Origin: Natronincola ferrireducens
Lineage (GTDB): Bacteria; Bacillota; Clostridia; Peptostreptococcales; Natronincolaceae
Assembly (NCBI RefSeq): GCF_900100845.1
Contig: NZ_FNFP01000001.1
Span: 806,001-870,000 of the forward strand
DNA: 64,000 nucleotides
Reading direction: 5' to 3'
A program made the position numbers and the translations under genes. Shown piece by piece: positions 1 through 9,077 of this stretch. Each line of letters starts with the position of its first letter. Position 1 is the first letter of the stretch. A model generated the notes under the pieces. The model searched no databases, was not told where the DNA came from, and worked only from the letters and a program-made list of their open reading frames with translations.

Positions 1-14
1 TTAAATTAGATCCC

Positions 15-79
15 ATAATACCTTCTTTATCCCTACAATAAACTGTAAGGGTTTATTGTAGGGATAAAGAAAGTATTAT
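15..79. repeat. Long near-perfect hairpin
   Basis: Arms 15-43 and 51-79 pair over 29 bp with one mismatch (position 22) around a 7-nt loop. No T-run of terminator type follows on either strand. It may be a remnant palindromic repeat or a strong terminator of a gene left of the window. Confidence 0.6.
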
Positions 80-187
80 AAATAAAAATGTTATTTGTTT
101 CAAGTATCATAAATAGATAAAATACTATATTATATATGCAGTGTTGATAGGATAGTATAATAAATACATAGTAAAAGAGGTGAGTAG

Positions 188-1006
188 ATGAAATATTATA
201 CTACCAAACAAATGGCAAGTATATTAGGTGTTGGTATTGAAACATTAAGACATTATGAAAATAAAGGAATCCTTAAGCCCCGTAGAGATAAAGAGAATAA
301 CTATCGACTGTATACCGCCAGTGATATTCGCAAATTCAATAGTTGTCGTATTTTTCGAACCTTTGATTTTACAATTGAGGAAGCAGCTAAGATTATAGAA
401 TGGGAATCCCTGGATTATATAAAAGATAGTGTTGACTATAAAATTGAAGCGTTAAAAAAACAAAGGGTATTTTTAGACGAGCGAATCAATAGTTTAGAGG
501 CATATAAGAAAAAAGTTCAAGATGCTGAAGATTTGAATGGAAGACTTGTCATTAAAGAAATGCCAGATGTATATTATTTTACTACCCAAAGGTTTGATCA
601 ATATGAAACAGATCACAAAAATGATAGCCTTAGGAAACGATGGGTTGAGTATTTTCCTGTTGCCCAATGGGCAAGAAGGGTGAAAGCATCAAAAATAAAA
701 TATATGTATGAAGAACTTCCTTATGATAATGGGATAATAATTGAGGCTGATGTAGCTAGGAAAATTAATTTTCCACAAGAATTAATTGAATCTGCAGAAA
801 AAATAGAAGGTGGTAGAATCTGTTATACAGTTTTTGGAAAATTTGATAATGAGCCTTATGACTGGTCTGCCTTCCAACCTGTTTTTAGGCAGATTAATGA
901 TGCTGGATATGAAATATGTGGCGATATGATAACTTTTTTTGTCACATCAAAGTATAAAGGAGATAATTTGGTTAATTACCATTATTGTAAAATAAGAATA
1001 AAATAA
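188..1006 (+). CDS. MerR-family transcriptional regulator with effector-binding domain
   Basis: A 272-aa regulator. Residues 1-70 form the MerR winged helix (YTTKQMASILGV, then the HYENKGILKP wing typical of the family). A coiled-coil dimerisation helix follows at about 75-120, and residues 125-270 look like a GyrI/BmrR-type small-molecule pocket. The ATG follows AAAGAGGTGAGTAG, a good ribosome binding site. It ends 24 bp before a MerR-type promoter (1031-1061) that points into the flavoprotein gene at 1248, so it probably controls that gene. The effector cannot be read from sequence; the neighbours suggest a purine-like or related nitrogenous metabolite. Confidence 0.85.
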   Translation: MKYYTTKQMASILGVGIETLRHYENKGILKPRRDKENNYRLYTASDIRKFNSCRIFRTFDFTIEEAAKIIEWESLDYIKDSVDYKIEALKKQRVFLDERINSLEAYKKKVQDAEDLNGRLVIKEMPDVYYFTTQRFDQYETDHKNDSLRKRWVEYFPVAQWARRVKASKIKYMYEELPYDNGIIIEADVARKINFPQELIESAEKIEGGRICYTVFGKFDNEPYDWSAFQPVFRQINDAGYEICGDMITFFVTSKYKGDNLVNYHYCKIRIK

Positions 1007-1030
1007 TGACAAAAAAATAACTAAAAACTA

Positions 1031-1061
1031 TTGAGCCTGTGGTTACCACAGGCTTTATATT
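1031..1061 (+). promoter_or_regulatory. MerR-type promoter/operator before the flavoprotein gene
   Basis: TTGAGC (1031-1036) and TATATT (1056-1061) are separated by 19 bp, the over-long spacer activated by MerR proteins. A dyad, AGCCTGTGGT and its inverse around a central T (1034-1054), fills the spacer. The same architecture recurs at 6523-6553. The dyad could also be read as a terminator of the regulator gene, but the spacing and the second copy favour an operator. Confidence 0.7.
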
Positions 1062-1247
1062 ATTTACTAGAGTCAATATTTTAAGTAGATATGAAGTAAA
1101 TTTAGAAAACATGGCTTAATAAATATACAAAAGGAGGAAGATATAGGTAGTAATGGGACATAAATTTATCAATTAGTATTTTGCAGCTACTAATCAAGTA
1201 AATGAACATAATAATTTTAAAGAAGAAATGTTTAGAGGAGGACAAAG

Positions 1248-3044
1248 ATGTTTAAATCAAAAAAAGCTATTTCGCTATTATTGTGTATTATACTGACTGT
1301 TTCCTTAATTGGTTGCCAATCAAAATCTACAGAATCATCAGGTGAAGCATTATTTAAAGCTGGTGTATATAAGGCATCGGCAGCTGGACACAATGGAGAT
1401 ATAACGGTTCAGGTTACTGTAGATGAATATAAAATTAAAGAAATTAAAATATTAGAACATAATGAAAGTGCAGGAATATCCGATCCAGCAATTGATAGAA
1501 TTCCAAGTGCTATTGTTGATGGACAGACCTTAGCAGTAGACAGTATTTCAGGTGCAACGATTACAAGCGATGCAATTATTGAAGCTGTAATTAATGCTCT
1601 TAAGCAGGCAGGTGCAGATATTGATGCACTAAGTGTAAAAGGCGAGAGCACAAGTGTTGTAGGTGAAACCGTTGAATATACAACTGATGTTGTTGTTATT
1701 GGTGGTGGAGGTGCAGGTCTTGCAGCTGCTGTATCTGCCCATGAAAACGGTGCTAAGGTTATCCTTGCTGAAAAAATGCCAAGACTTGGGGGAAACACTA
1801 TTTTAGCTGGATCAGCCTTTAATGCAGTAGATCCTGGAAGACAAGAAAAACAAGGGATAGAAGATTCTCTTGATTTACATTTTACTCAAACCTATGAAGG
1901 TGGAGATAAAGTTGGCAATACAGAATTAATAAGAACATTTGTAGAAGGAGCTTACCCTGCTATCGAATGGCTTGAAGGTTTAGGTTTAGAGTTTGCAGAT
2001 GAAGTCTTTACAGTTGCAGGTGGTCTGTGGCCAAGAGGACATAAGACTATAAAACCTTTAGGAACAGGTTATATAAGCACATATGAACATTATATTAATG
2101 AGCATCAAGATGATATGAAAATTTTATTAGATACAGAAATAATAGATCTTATTGTAAAAGATGATAGGGTTGTAGGTGTTAAAGGGAAAGGGTTAAATGG
2201 TGAGGTTATAATTAATGCCAATAATGGAGTAATTATTGCAACCGGTGGATTTGCTGCTAATCCAGAGCTAAGGGATAGATACAATGAAAATTGGCCAACT
2301 CTTACTAGTTATAAAAGTACAAATCACCCAGGGGCAACAGGTGATGGACTAGTAATGGCTGAAGCAGTAGGTGCAAATTTTGTTGGATTAGAGCATATGC
2401 AATTACTTCCTTTAGGTGATCCAGTAACTGGAAGTCTTAGTGGTAATGTTAATAAAGGAGTTACCAGCAGTATTTTTGTTAATAAAGATGGTAATCGTTT
2501 TGTAGATGAAGGTGCTCGTCGAGATGTTATGACCCGTGCTTTAATGGAGCAAGAGGATGCTTCAATGTGGATCATCCTTGATTCAAAATCTTATCCCACA
2601 GGAGATACATTAAATAACTTTGGTGAAACTATTGATGAACTTATAGATCAAGGCAGAGCATTTAAAGGAGATACTCTTGAAGAGTTAGCAGAAAAAATTG
2701 GAGTTGATGCTGATAATCTTACCAAAGCTTTAGAGGAATTTAATAAAGCGGTGGAAACGGGTGAGCCAGATGCATTTGGAAGAACATTAGTTGATAAAAC
2801 AATTGATACAGCACCATTCTATGCAGGACCACGTGTGCCAACAGTTCACCACACAATGGGTGGAATTGAAATCAATACAAGTGCACAGGTGCTTGACGTA
2901 AATGGAAAGGTTATCCCTGGATTATATGCAGCTGGTGAGGTTACGGGTGGTATCCACGGTTCAAATCGTTTAGGTGGAAATGCCCTAGCTGAAATTGCAG
3001 TATTTGGTAGAATTGCTGGAGCAAGTGCAGCAGGAAAAAAATAA
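1248..3044 (+). CDS. Lipoprotein flavocytochrome c-like FAD reductase with FMN-binding domain
   Basis: A 598-aa exported flavoprotein. A lipoprotein signal (LTVSLIGC, Cys at about 23) anchors it outside the membrane. Residues 38-120 are an FMN_bind domain carrying SGATITS, whose Thr is the usual site of covalent FMN attachment. Residues 146-598 are an FAD_binding_2 domain with a VVIGGGGAGLAAA dinucleotide motif and a C-terminal GGIHGSNRLGGNALAE segment. This layout matches fumarate- and urocanate-reductase-type enzymes that reduce an unsaturated acceptor outside the cell; the substrate is not determined here. The ATG follows AGAGGAGG. A MerR-type promoter lies 190 bp upstream. Confidence 0.85.
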   Translation: MFKSKKAISLLLCIILTVSLIGCQSKSTESSGEALFKAGVYKASAAGHNGDITVQVTVDEYKIKEIKILEHNESAGISDPAIDRIPSAIVDGQTLAVDSISGATITSDAIIEAVINALKQAGADIDALSVKGESTSVVGETVEYTTDVVVIGGGGAGLAAAVSAHENGAKVILAEKMPRLGGNTILAGSAFNAVDPGRQEKQGIEDSLDLHFTQTYEGGDKVGNTELIRTFVEGAYPAIEWLEGLGLEFADEVFTVAGGLWPRGHKTIKPLGTGYISTYEHYINEHQDDMKILLDTEIIDLIVKDDRVVGVKGKGLNGEVIINANNGVIIATGGFAANPELRDRYNENWPTLTSYKSTNHPGATGDGLVMAEAVGANFVGLEHMQLLPLGDPVTGSLSGNVNKGVTSSIFVNKDGNRFVDEGARRDVMTRALMEQEDASMWIILDSKSYPTGDTLNNFGETIDELIDQGRAFKGDTLEELAEKIGVDADNLTKALEEFNKAVETGEPDAFGRTLVDKTIDTAPFYAGPRVPTVHHTMGGIEINTSAQVLDVNGKVIPGLYAAGEVTGGIHGSNRLGGNALAEIAVFGRIAGASAAGKK

Positions 3045-3061
3045 TAGGATAATAGTAAAAT

Positions 3062-3115
3062 AAGAAACAAATGGATACAATTGTAAGTACAATGGATTCA
3101 TTTGTTTCTTGTTTT
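3062..3115 (+). terminator. Terminator or attenuator after the flavoprotein gene
   Basis: Arms AAGAAACAAATG (3062-3073) and its inverse (3099-3110) form a 12-bp stem followed by a T-rich stretch. It lies between the flavoprotein gene and the membrane protein gene, so some reads may stop here. Confidence 0.6.
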
Positions 3116-3136
3116 ATAGGTAAGAGAGGGTTGTGT

Positions 3137-4468
3137 ATGAGAATTGATAAAAAAACATGTCAGTATAATAACATAGAAAAGAAATTAAACCTTTTCAAAT
3201 TCTTAGTATTTAGCATGTTAGGTATCTGTGTATATTTCATTCCATTTACAATCATGGGCAATAAAAGCATTTTACTAGATCATTTAGTTATGGCTATTAT
3301 AGTAGCTATGCCAAGGCTAGTATCTAGCTTTACTTTAGTTATGATTATACTTGGAGGATTATTACCTTTTTATGAAAGAAGCTGGAATAAGAATATAACT
3401 TTAGTTGTAATGTCAGGATTAAAGGTTTTAGGAATAATTCTAGGTATGATGGCGTTCTTTAATTTTGGTCCTAAATGGTTAATGGGAGAAGATATGTTGC
3501 CCTTATTATTTAATACAATAGCCATACCTGTAGCCCTTATCATTCCATTAGGGTCGTTATTTTTAACTTTTATTACTAATTATGGGTTACTTGGGTTTTT
3601 AGGAGTTTTATTGAAGCCAGTCATGCGTCCCATATGGAAGGTGCCAGGGAGTGCTGCTATAAATGTAGTAGCATCTTTTGTTGGGAGTTTTTCAGTAGGA
3701 ATTTTTATGACTAACAAATTTTTTAAAGAAGGTAGATATACTAGGCAAGAAGCTGCCATTATTGTTACAGGCTTTTCAACTGTTTCTGCAACATTTATGA
3801 TTATTATAGCCAAAAACCTTGATCTAATGTCAATATGGAGCACCTTCTTTTGGACCACACTTATAACAACATTTGTAGTTTCAGCCATAACAGTAAGATT
3901 AAAACCTTTGAATGCAATAGAAGGAGAATATATTACTGGGCAGGGAAAAGTTGAGTTGAACTCAAAGGAGAAGCTATTAAATAGTGCTATAAATGAGGCT
4001 TTAAAAGAAATAGAAAACAATAGATCTATTGTGAAAGGGATAGCTAGTAATCTTAAAGAAGGGATTTCCATGAGCTTACGGTTTTTACCCCTTATTTTAG
4101 CTATTGGAGTAATATCTTTTTACTTAGTTAAAATGACTGTATTTTTTGATGTTTTAGCTTATATTTTTTATCCCCTTATTTATATTCTAAGAATTCCAGA
4201 ACCATGGATGGTAGCTAAGGCAATTGTTACAGTAGGAGGTCAAGTATTAATGCCCTCATTTATTATGGCAGGCATTGAAGCGCCAATGGCAACAAGATTT
4301 ATTACTGGTGTTGTATCTATATCTTCTATATTATTTTTTTCTGGATCTATTCCGTGTATTATAAGTACAGATATTGATATTAGCATCAAGGATATACTAT
4401 TTATTCTTATTGAAAGAATAGTAATTACTCTTGTTATAGTAACACCACTGACTATGATTTTCTTATAA
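3137..4468 (+). CDS. YjiH/nucleoside-recognition-type membrane protein
   Basis: About 443 aa with roughly ten hydrophobic segments. Two halves carry Gate-like stretches (FVGSFSVGIFMTNKFF near 190-205 and QVLMPSFIMAGIEAP near 390), a pattern found in nucleoside-recognition/SpmA-like and YjiH proteins. The in-frame ATG at 3071 lies inside the preceding terminator hairpin, so I place the start at 3137 after AGAGAGGG. Its place after the flavoprotein and before the deaminase operon suggests transport or gating of a related small molecule; that is inference. Confidence 0.7.
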   Translation: MRIDKKTCQYNNIEKKLNLFKFLVFSMLGICVYFIPFTIMGNKSILLDHLVMAIIVAMPRLVSSFTLVMIILGGLLPFYERSWNKNITLVVMSGLKVLGIILGMMAFFNFGPKWLMGEDMLPLLFNTIAIPVALIIPLGSLFLTFITNYGLLGFLGVLLKPVMRPIWKVPGSAAINVVASFVGSFSVGIFMTNKFFKEGRYTRQEAAIIVTGFSTVSATFMIIIAKNLDLMSIWSTFFWTTLITTFVVSAITVRLKPLNAIEGEYITGQGKVELNSKEKLLNSAINEALKEIENNRSIVKGIASNLKEGISMSLRFLPLILAIGVISFYLVKMTVFFDVLAYIFYPLIYILRIPEPWMVAKAIVTVGGQVLMPSFIMAGIEAPMATRFITGVVSISSILFFSGSIPCIISTDIDISIKDILFILIERIVITLVIVTPLTMIFL

Positions 4469-4626
4469 GCAACGAATTTATTTTTGTATTTTAAAAGGAA
4501 TCATCATTATCGATATTATGCAAATATAATAAAAAAAATATGGAATTTTAATAAATGGCGTTTATTATGTGAAATCACATTACTTCTAAATTATAACAAA
4601 TAAAACTGGATAATATATCATTAAAA

Positions 4627-4651
4627 AACGGAATGGGTTAGCCATTCCGTT
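4627..4651 (-). terminator. Terminator of the minus-strand amidohydrolase
   Basis: AACGGAATGG pairs with CCATTCCGTT around a 5-nt loop. Read on the minus strand it is followed by a T-run, 17 bp beyond the stop of the amidohydrolase gene. Confidence 0.8.
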
Positions 4652-4667
4652 GAGGGTTTAACTAATT

Positions 4668-6266
4668 CTATTTTTCATAGACAAATTCTCCGTCTATCAT
4701 GGTCTTTTCAACTTTAATATCTTTTATTTTTAATGGATCTATAGTAAATATATCTTTATCCAATACAATCAAATCAGCTACATAGCCTGGTTTTAATCTT
4801 CCTTTAAAATCCTCTTTAAATTCATTAAAAGCACTACCAATTGTATAAGCATCAATGACGTCTTCAAGGTCCATTTTTTCATTTGGATAAAAGCCATCTG
4901 TTGGTTTACCATCCATTCCTAGTCTTGTCACAGCACAGTAAATATTAGGGAATGGGTTACAGTCTTCTACTGGAGCATCTGTACTTAAGCTTATAGGAGC
5001 TCCTAATTTATATAGTGTATTAAAAGCATAAGAAGTGCTGGCCAATTGCTTTCCAACACGTGCTTCTAAAATTTTAATATCGCAATCTAAGAAAATAGGC
5101 TGATACATAACAGGAATATTCAATTTAGCAATTCTCTTTAACTGTTCCATATTTGTGATTTCACAATGGACAATTCCATGACGAAGAGGGTTTTTTCCAT
5201 TTTTGATGATTTTTTCATATGCATTTAGAACACTTTCTATAGCACCATCACCAATTGCATGGGTTATTACTGGAATACCATGCTCTGTTGCTAAATCACA
5301 TAAATCTTGCAGTTGCTCATCACTTAATGCTGCTACACCTTTAGTACCGGGAGCATCCTCATAATCCTTTAACATTAAAGCAGTCCTTGCTCCCAAAGAA
5401 CCATCTTTAAATAATTTTAATACACCTTTTGACAAGAATTTTTCATCATATTGTCCTGTCTTGTATTCTGTTTGAAGATAGGTTTTAAAATCATTTATAT
5501 CTTGAAAGTTAAATTGATGAGAATATCTTAACTTTGATTTTTTATTATCGTAAATGTTATGAATTATATCAAACATTCTCCTAAAATCCCCATGCATAAT
5601 ATCACAAGATTGAATAGAGGTTATGCCAACACTTAATGCATAGTTAGCAGCCTCCAAAAAATCCTTCTCAATATCCCTATCACTTTTTTCTGGAATAAGT
5701 GAATGAATTAATCCAACAGCATTTTCATTAAATATACCATTTGGCTTTCCATCATCTCCAAGCTCAACTACCCCACCATCGATAATAGTGTTTGCATCTA
5801 CACCTAATACTTCTAAAGCCTTAGTATTTCCTACCGAAACATGGCCACATACTCTATCAAATACAATTGGAATCTGTGTCGATATTTTATCTAAGTCAAA
5901 TCGATTCAATAGACGTTTTTCACCTGAGGTAAAATAATCTTGATTCCAGCCACGACCATTTAAAACAACTAAATCTTTATTTTCTTTAATAAAGTTTTTA
6001 CCAAACTGAATAACCTCATCAATTGATTTAGCTGATGTCAAATTACAGGAGGTCATAGCATCTCCTACCCATGAAATATGTAGATGACTATCATTAAAAC
6101 CTGGCAAAATAGTTTTCTCCTGAAGGTCTATAATATTATCAGCATCATTTTTAAGGATATCTTCATTTCCACCAGTTTGTACAATAACTCCATCTTCGAT
6201 TAAAATTGCTTGTTGAAAACTATTTTTTTCAATATAAAACTTTCCATTTTTTAAAATTGTTCTCAA
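4668..6266 (-). CDS. YtcJ-like amidohydrolase
   Basis: A 532-aa amidohydrolase_3 family enzyme. The metal-binding DSHLHISWVG motif lies near residues 59-68, and VITHAIGDGAI (about 335) and STDAPVEDCNPF (about 429) follow, as in YtcJ-type hydrolases. Family members hydrolyse C-N bonds in cytoplasmic small molecules; specificity cannot be told. It is transcribed away from the deaminase operon, with its own promoter and a structured leader (6290-6408). The minus-strand start is preceded by AAGGAGATGATC. Confidence 0.8.
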   Translation of the reverse strand: MRTILKNGKFYIEKNSFQQAILIEDGVIVQTGGNEDILKNDADNIIDLQEKTILPGFNDSHLHISWVGDAMTSCNLTSAKSIDEVIQFGKNFIKENKDLVVLNGRGWNQDYFTSGEKRLLNRFDLDKISTQIPIVFDRVCGHVSVGNTKALEVLGVDANTIIDGGVVELGDDGKPNGIFNENAVGLIHSLIPEKSDRDIEKDFLEAANYALSVGITSIQSCDIMHGDFRRMFDIIHNIYDNKKSKLRYSHQFNFQDINDFKTYLQTEYKTGQYDEKFLSKGVLKLFKDGSLGARTALMLKDYEDAPGTKGVAALSDEQLQDLCDLATEHGIPVITHAIGDGAIESVLNAYEKIIKNGKNPLRHGIVHCEITNMEQLKRIAKLNIPVMYQPIFLDCDIKILEARVGKQLASTSYAFNTLYKLGAPISLSTDAPVEDCNPFPNIYCAVTRLGMDGKPTDGFYPNEKMDLEDVIDAYTIGSAFNEFKEDFKGRLKPGYVADLIVLDKDIFTIDPLKIKDIKVEKTMIDGEFVYEK

Positions 6267-6289
6267 AAGATCATCTCCTTATATTTTTT

Positions 6290-6408
6290 AGCAGGATATT
6301 TTCTTCTGCAAATTATAACCCGTAGCAACCGCCCCTCTACCGCACCTGCAAGGATGAGGATTTTTATTAAATTGTTAATAGAATAACATGACATTTTCTT
6401 ATTGTCAA
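6290..6408 (-). promoter_or_regulatory. Promoter and G-rich structured leader of the amidohydrolase
   Basis: On the minus strand TTGACA (6408-6403) and TATTCT (6385-6380) are 17 bp apart, a good sigma-A promoter. The roughly 110-nt leader holds GCAGG...CCTGC and GTAG...CTAC pairs around the G-rich core GGTAGAGGGGCGG, unlike the AT-rich surroundings. The core recalls the start of a lysine (L-box) aptamer but the leader is too short for a whole one. Confidence 0.45.
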
Positions 6409-6522
6409 TTTTCGCCATAATTGGTATCTAAACTATCCAAAGGAATTTTAAAAACAGTGTTATGGAGATGGTTTCTTTTGTGGAACAAATCTGAGGCATA
6501 AAATATAATTTTCTAATATCAC

Positions 6523-6553
6523 TTGACCCTATAGTTACCATAGGGTTTATAAT
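6523..6553 (+). promoter_or_regulatory. MerR-type promoter/operator of the deaminase/ABC operon
   Basis: TTGACC (6523-6528) and TATAAT (6548-6553) are 19 bp apart. The spacer holds the dyad ACCCTAT...ATAGGGT around GTTACC, closely matching known MerR/CadR-type operators and the copy at 1031-1061. It lies about 50 bp before the operon's first start codon. Confidence 0.8.
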
Positions 6554-6605
6554 GAGACAAAGAAAGACATTATTGTGTGGGAAAGCTAGAGGAGGATATC
6601 TACAA

Positions 6606-7973
6606 ATGAATAACAAAATATTAATAAAAAATGCACGGGCAATTGTATCCTGTGATATTGAAGACAGAGTTTATTATGATTGTGATATGTTAATTGAAGG
6701 TCCAGAGATAAAAGAAATAGGACAAGGATTATCCTGTGATGAAGCTACCGTTATAAATGCTAAAGACAAGTTTGTATATCCAGGATTAATTAATACCCAT
6801 CATCACTTTTTTCAAACATTTATTAGAAATATGGAAAGTATAGACTATCCCAATATGACCGTAGTAGAATGGTTAGATAAGATATATCGTATTTTTCAAA
6901 AAGTTGATTCTGATGTTATTTATTACTCATCTTTAACAGCCATGGCGGATTTAGTAAAACACGGTTGTACAACTGCCTTTGATCATCAATACTGTTATAC
7001 TAAGAAATCTGGTAAAGAGTTAGTAGATCGGCAAATGGAAGCTGCTTCCCTTTTAGGCTTAAGATATCATGCAGGTAGAGGAACAAATACCCTCCCAAGA
7101 AGCGAAGGCAGTACCATTCCAGATAATATGCTCGAAACTACCGATGAATTCATTGCAGACTGTGAAAGAATCATTGATTTATATCATGATCCAAAACCAT
7201 TTTCAATGAAACAAATTGTTGTAGCACCCTGCCAACCAATTAACAGCTATCGTGATACATTTATTGAATCTGTAGCTTTGGCAAGATCTAAAGGTGTTTA
7301 CTTACATACACATTTAGGTGAAGGTGAAAATGAATTAATGATGGAAAGATGGGGTAAAAGAACCCTTGAGTGGTGTCAAGAAATAGGCTTTGTAGGTAAA
7401 GATGTATTTGTAGCCCATGGTTGGGAACTAGAGCCCTTTGAATATAAAATTGTGGGGGATACAAATACGGGAGTGTCCCACTGTCCTACTCCAGCGGTTT
7501 TAGGGGGATTCCCTATATTGGATATGAAAAGCATGCAAGAAAATAATGTATTAATAAGCTTAGGGTGTGATGGTTCTGCAACTAATGATAGTTCAAATCT
7601 ACTGGATTCATTAAGATTAGCCTATATGATGCAGGCCTATCATAGTAAAGCCCGGGGTACCAGTGTTACCCCATATGAAATGTTAAAGATAGCAACTATA
7701 AATGGTGCCAAAACATTGGGGAGAGATGAATTAGGCTCCCTTGAAATAGGTAAAGGCGCAGATTTATTTATGATAGATACCAGTGTATTGGAGCTGACAG
7801 GAACCTTACATGATCCAAAAAATATTTTAGCTAAAACTGGGGTGACTGGACCTGTTTGGTTAACCATGATTAATGGAAAAGTTGTTTTTAAGGATGGACA
7901 ATTAGTGGGGGTAGATGAACATAAGTTAGCTCAAGAAGGAGAGAAGGTTTGGACAAGATTTATCAACAGCTAA
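6606..7973 (+). CDS. 8-oxoguanine deaminase-like amidohydrolase
   Basis: 455 aa from the ATG after AGAGGAGG; an in-frame ATG at 6552 overlaps the promoter and is rejected. Zinc-site motifs occur in family order: NTHHHFFQT (about 63), HTHLGEGENE (about 232), VAHGWEL (about 266) and LGCDGSATNDSSN (about 320). The last motif is characteristic of the 8-oxoguanine deaminase/hydroxyatrazine hydrolase branch. It likely deaminates an oxidised or substituted purine in the cytoplasm. It is the first gene of an operon with a nucleoside-type ABC importer, which fits scavenging of such purines. Confidence 0.8.
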   Translation: MNNKILIKNARAIVSCDIEDRVYYDCDMLIEGPEIKEIGQGLSCDEATVINAKDKFVYPGLINTHHHFFQTFIRNMESIDYPNMTVVEWLDKIYRIFQKVDSDVIYYSSLTAMADLVKHGCTTAFDHQYCYTKKSGKELVDRQMEAASLLGLRYHAGRGTNTLPRSEGSTIPDNMLETTDEFIADCERIIDLYHDPKPFSMKQIVVAPCQPINSYRDTFIESVALARSKGVYLHTHLGEGENELMMERWGKRTLEWCQEIGFVGKDVFVAHGWELEPFEYKIVGDTNTGVSHCPTPAVLGGFPILDMKSMQENNVLISLGCDGSATNDSSNLLDSLRLAYMMQAYHSKARGTSVTPYEMLKIATINGAKTLGRDELGSLEIGKGADLFMIDTSVLELTGTLHDPKNILAKTGVTGPVWLTMINGKVVFKDGQLVGVDEHKLAQEGEKVWTRFINS

Positions 7974-8046
7974 GAAACTAACAAAACAAACAGTGGAGCA
8001 AATTGGTTTCAATTACTTTTTAAAATTATGAGGAGGCTATTTTAAA

Positions 8047-9048
8047 ATGAAAAAAATAATTATTGTTTTATTATGTATGGCTTTGTTATTTACGGGATGT
8101 GCTCAGTCCAATGATGTGTCAAAAGATGATGGTACAGAGGACACTTTAAAAGTAGCACTATTGCTTTCAGGACCAGCAAATGACCAAGGTTGGAATGCTT
8201 CTGCATTAGAGGGTTTAATAGCTGCAGAACAGGAAATGGGCATCGAGATTGCATATATGGAAAATGTTGAGCTAGTTGATACTGAATCTGCATACAGGGA
8301 TTATGCTGCACAGGGCTTTGACTTAATCATTGGTCATGGTTTTCAATTTGGAGAACCAGCTGTGCGGGTTGCAGAATCATTTCCTAATACATATTTTATG
8401 GCAACCGAAGCAAATGCTCAGTCAGAAAATACTGCTTCCTATGTAATGAAATGTGAGCAAGGCGGGTACTTGATGGGAGTTTTATCTAGCTCAATGTCAA
8501 AAACAGGGAAAATTGGCGTGGTTGGTGGATTTGAACAGCCTTCCATTGTTAAAGAGGTAGAAGCCTTTAAAGTAGGTGCTAAGTCGGTTAATCCTGATAT
8601 AGAAGTATTTGAAATTTATATTAGTTCCTTTACAGATGTAACAGCCGGGAAGGCAGCAGCTTCGTCCATGATAGATCAAGGTGCCGATGTATTATATCAT
8701 GTGGCTAACCAAGCGGGTACTGGTGTAATCAAAGCTGCAGAAGAAAATGGCTTACTTGCATGTGGTAATGCCTATGACCAAAGTTCAATAGCTCCTGAAA
8801 CAATTATGGCTTCTACATTATATAACATGCCTGAGGTTATATTACAAGCGGTTACGCAAGTAAAAGAAGGTACATTTGGTGGTGGGGTTTATCACTTAGG
8901 TATGGCAGATAACGTTGTAGATATAACAGAATTTAACTCCTTTGAAGATAAAATTCCAACAGAAGTTAAAGAATTAATTAAAAGTTTAAAATCTCAAATT
9001 ACTGATGGTAGTCTGGAAGTTCCTTTAATCGAAACTCCAACAAAATAG
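8047..9048 (+). CDS. BMP-family nucleoside-binding lipoprotein
   Basis: A 333-aa lipoprotein with signal LLFTGC (Cys about 18) and a periplasmic-binding-type fold of the basic membrane protein/PnrA family (KVALLLSGPANDQGWNASA near 38). Such proteins capture purine nucleosides or related bases outside the membrane and hand them to an ABC importer. GAGGAGG precedes the ATG. The next three genes encode the matching ATPase and two permeases. Confidence 0.9.
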   Translation: MKKIIIVLLCMALLFTGCAQSNDVSKDDGTEDTLKVALLLSGPANDQGWNASALEGLIAAEQEMGIEIAYMENVELVDTESAYRDYAAQGFDLIIGHGFQFGEPAVRVAESFPNTYFMATEANAQSENTASYVMKCEQGGYLMGVLSSSMSKTGKIGVVGGFEQPSIVKEVEAFKVGAKSVNPDIEVFEIYISSFTDVTAGKAAASSMIDQGADVLYHVANQAGTGVIKAAEENGLLACGNAYDQSSIAPETIMASTLYNMPEVILQAVTQVKEGTFGGGVYHLGMADNVVDITEFNSFEDKIPTEVKELIKSLKSQITDGSLEVPLIETPTK

Positions 9049-9077
9049 TATTAGCGTAATTTTTAAGGAGGGTTTCT

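Noticed and set aside
1034-1054. Terminator after the first MerR gene
   Set aside because: The dyad sits exactly in a 19-bp promoter spacer and has a twin at 6525-6545 in front of another operon, so an operator is the better reading, though a dual role is possible.
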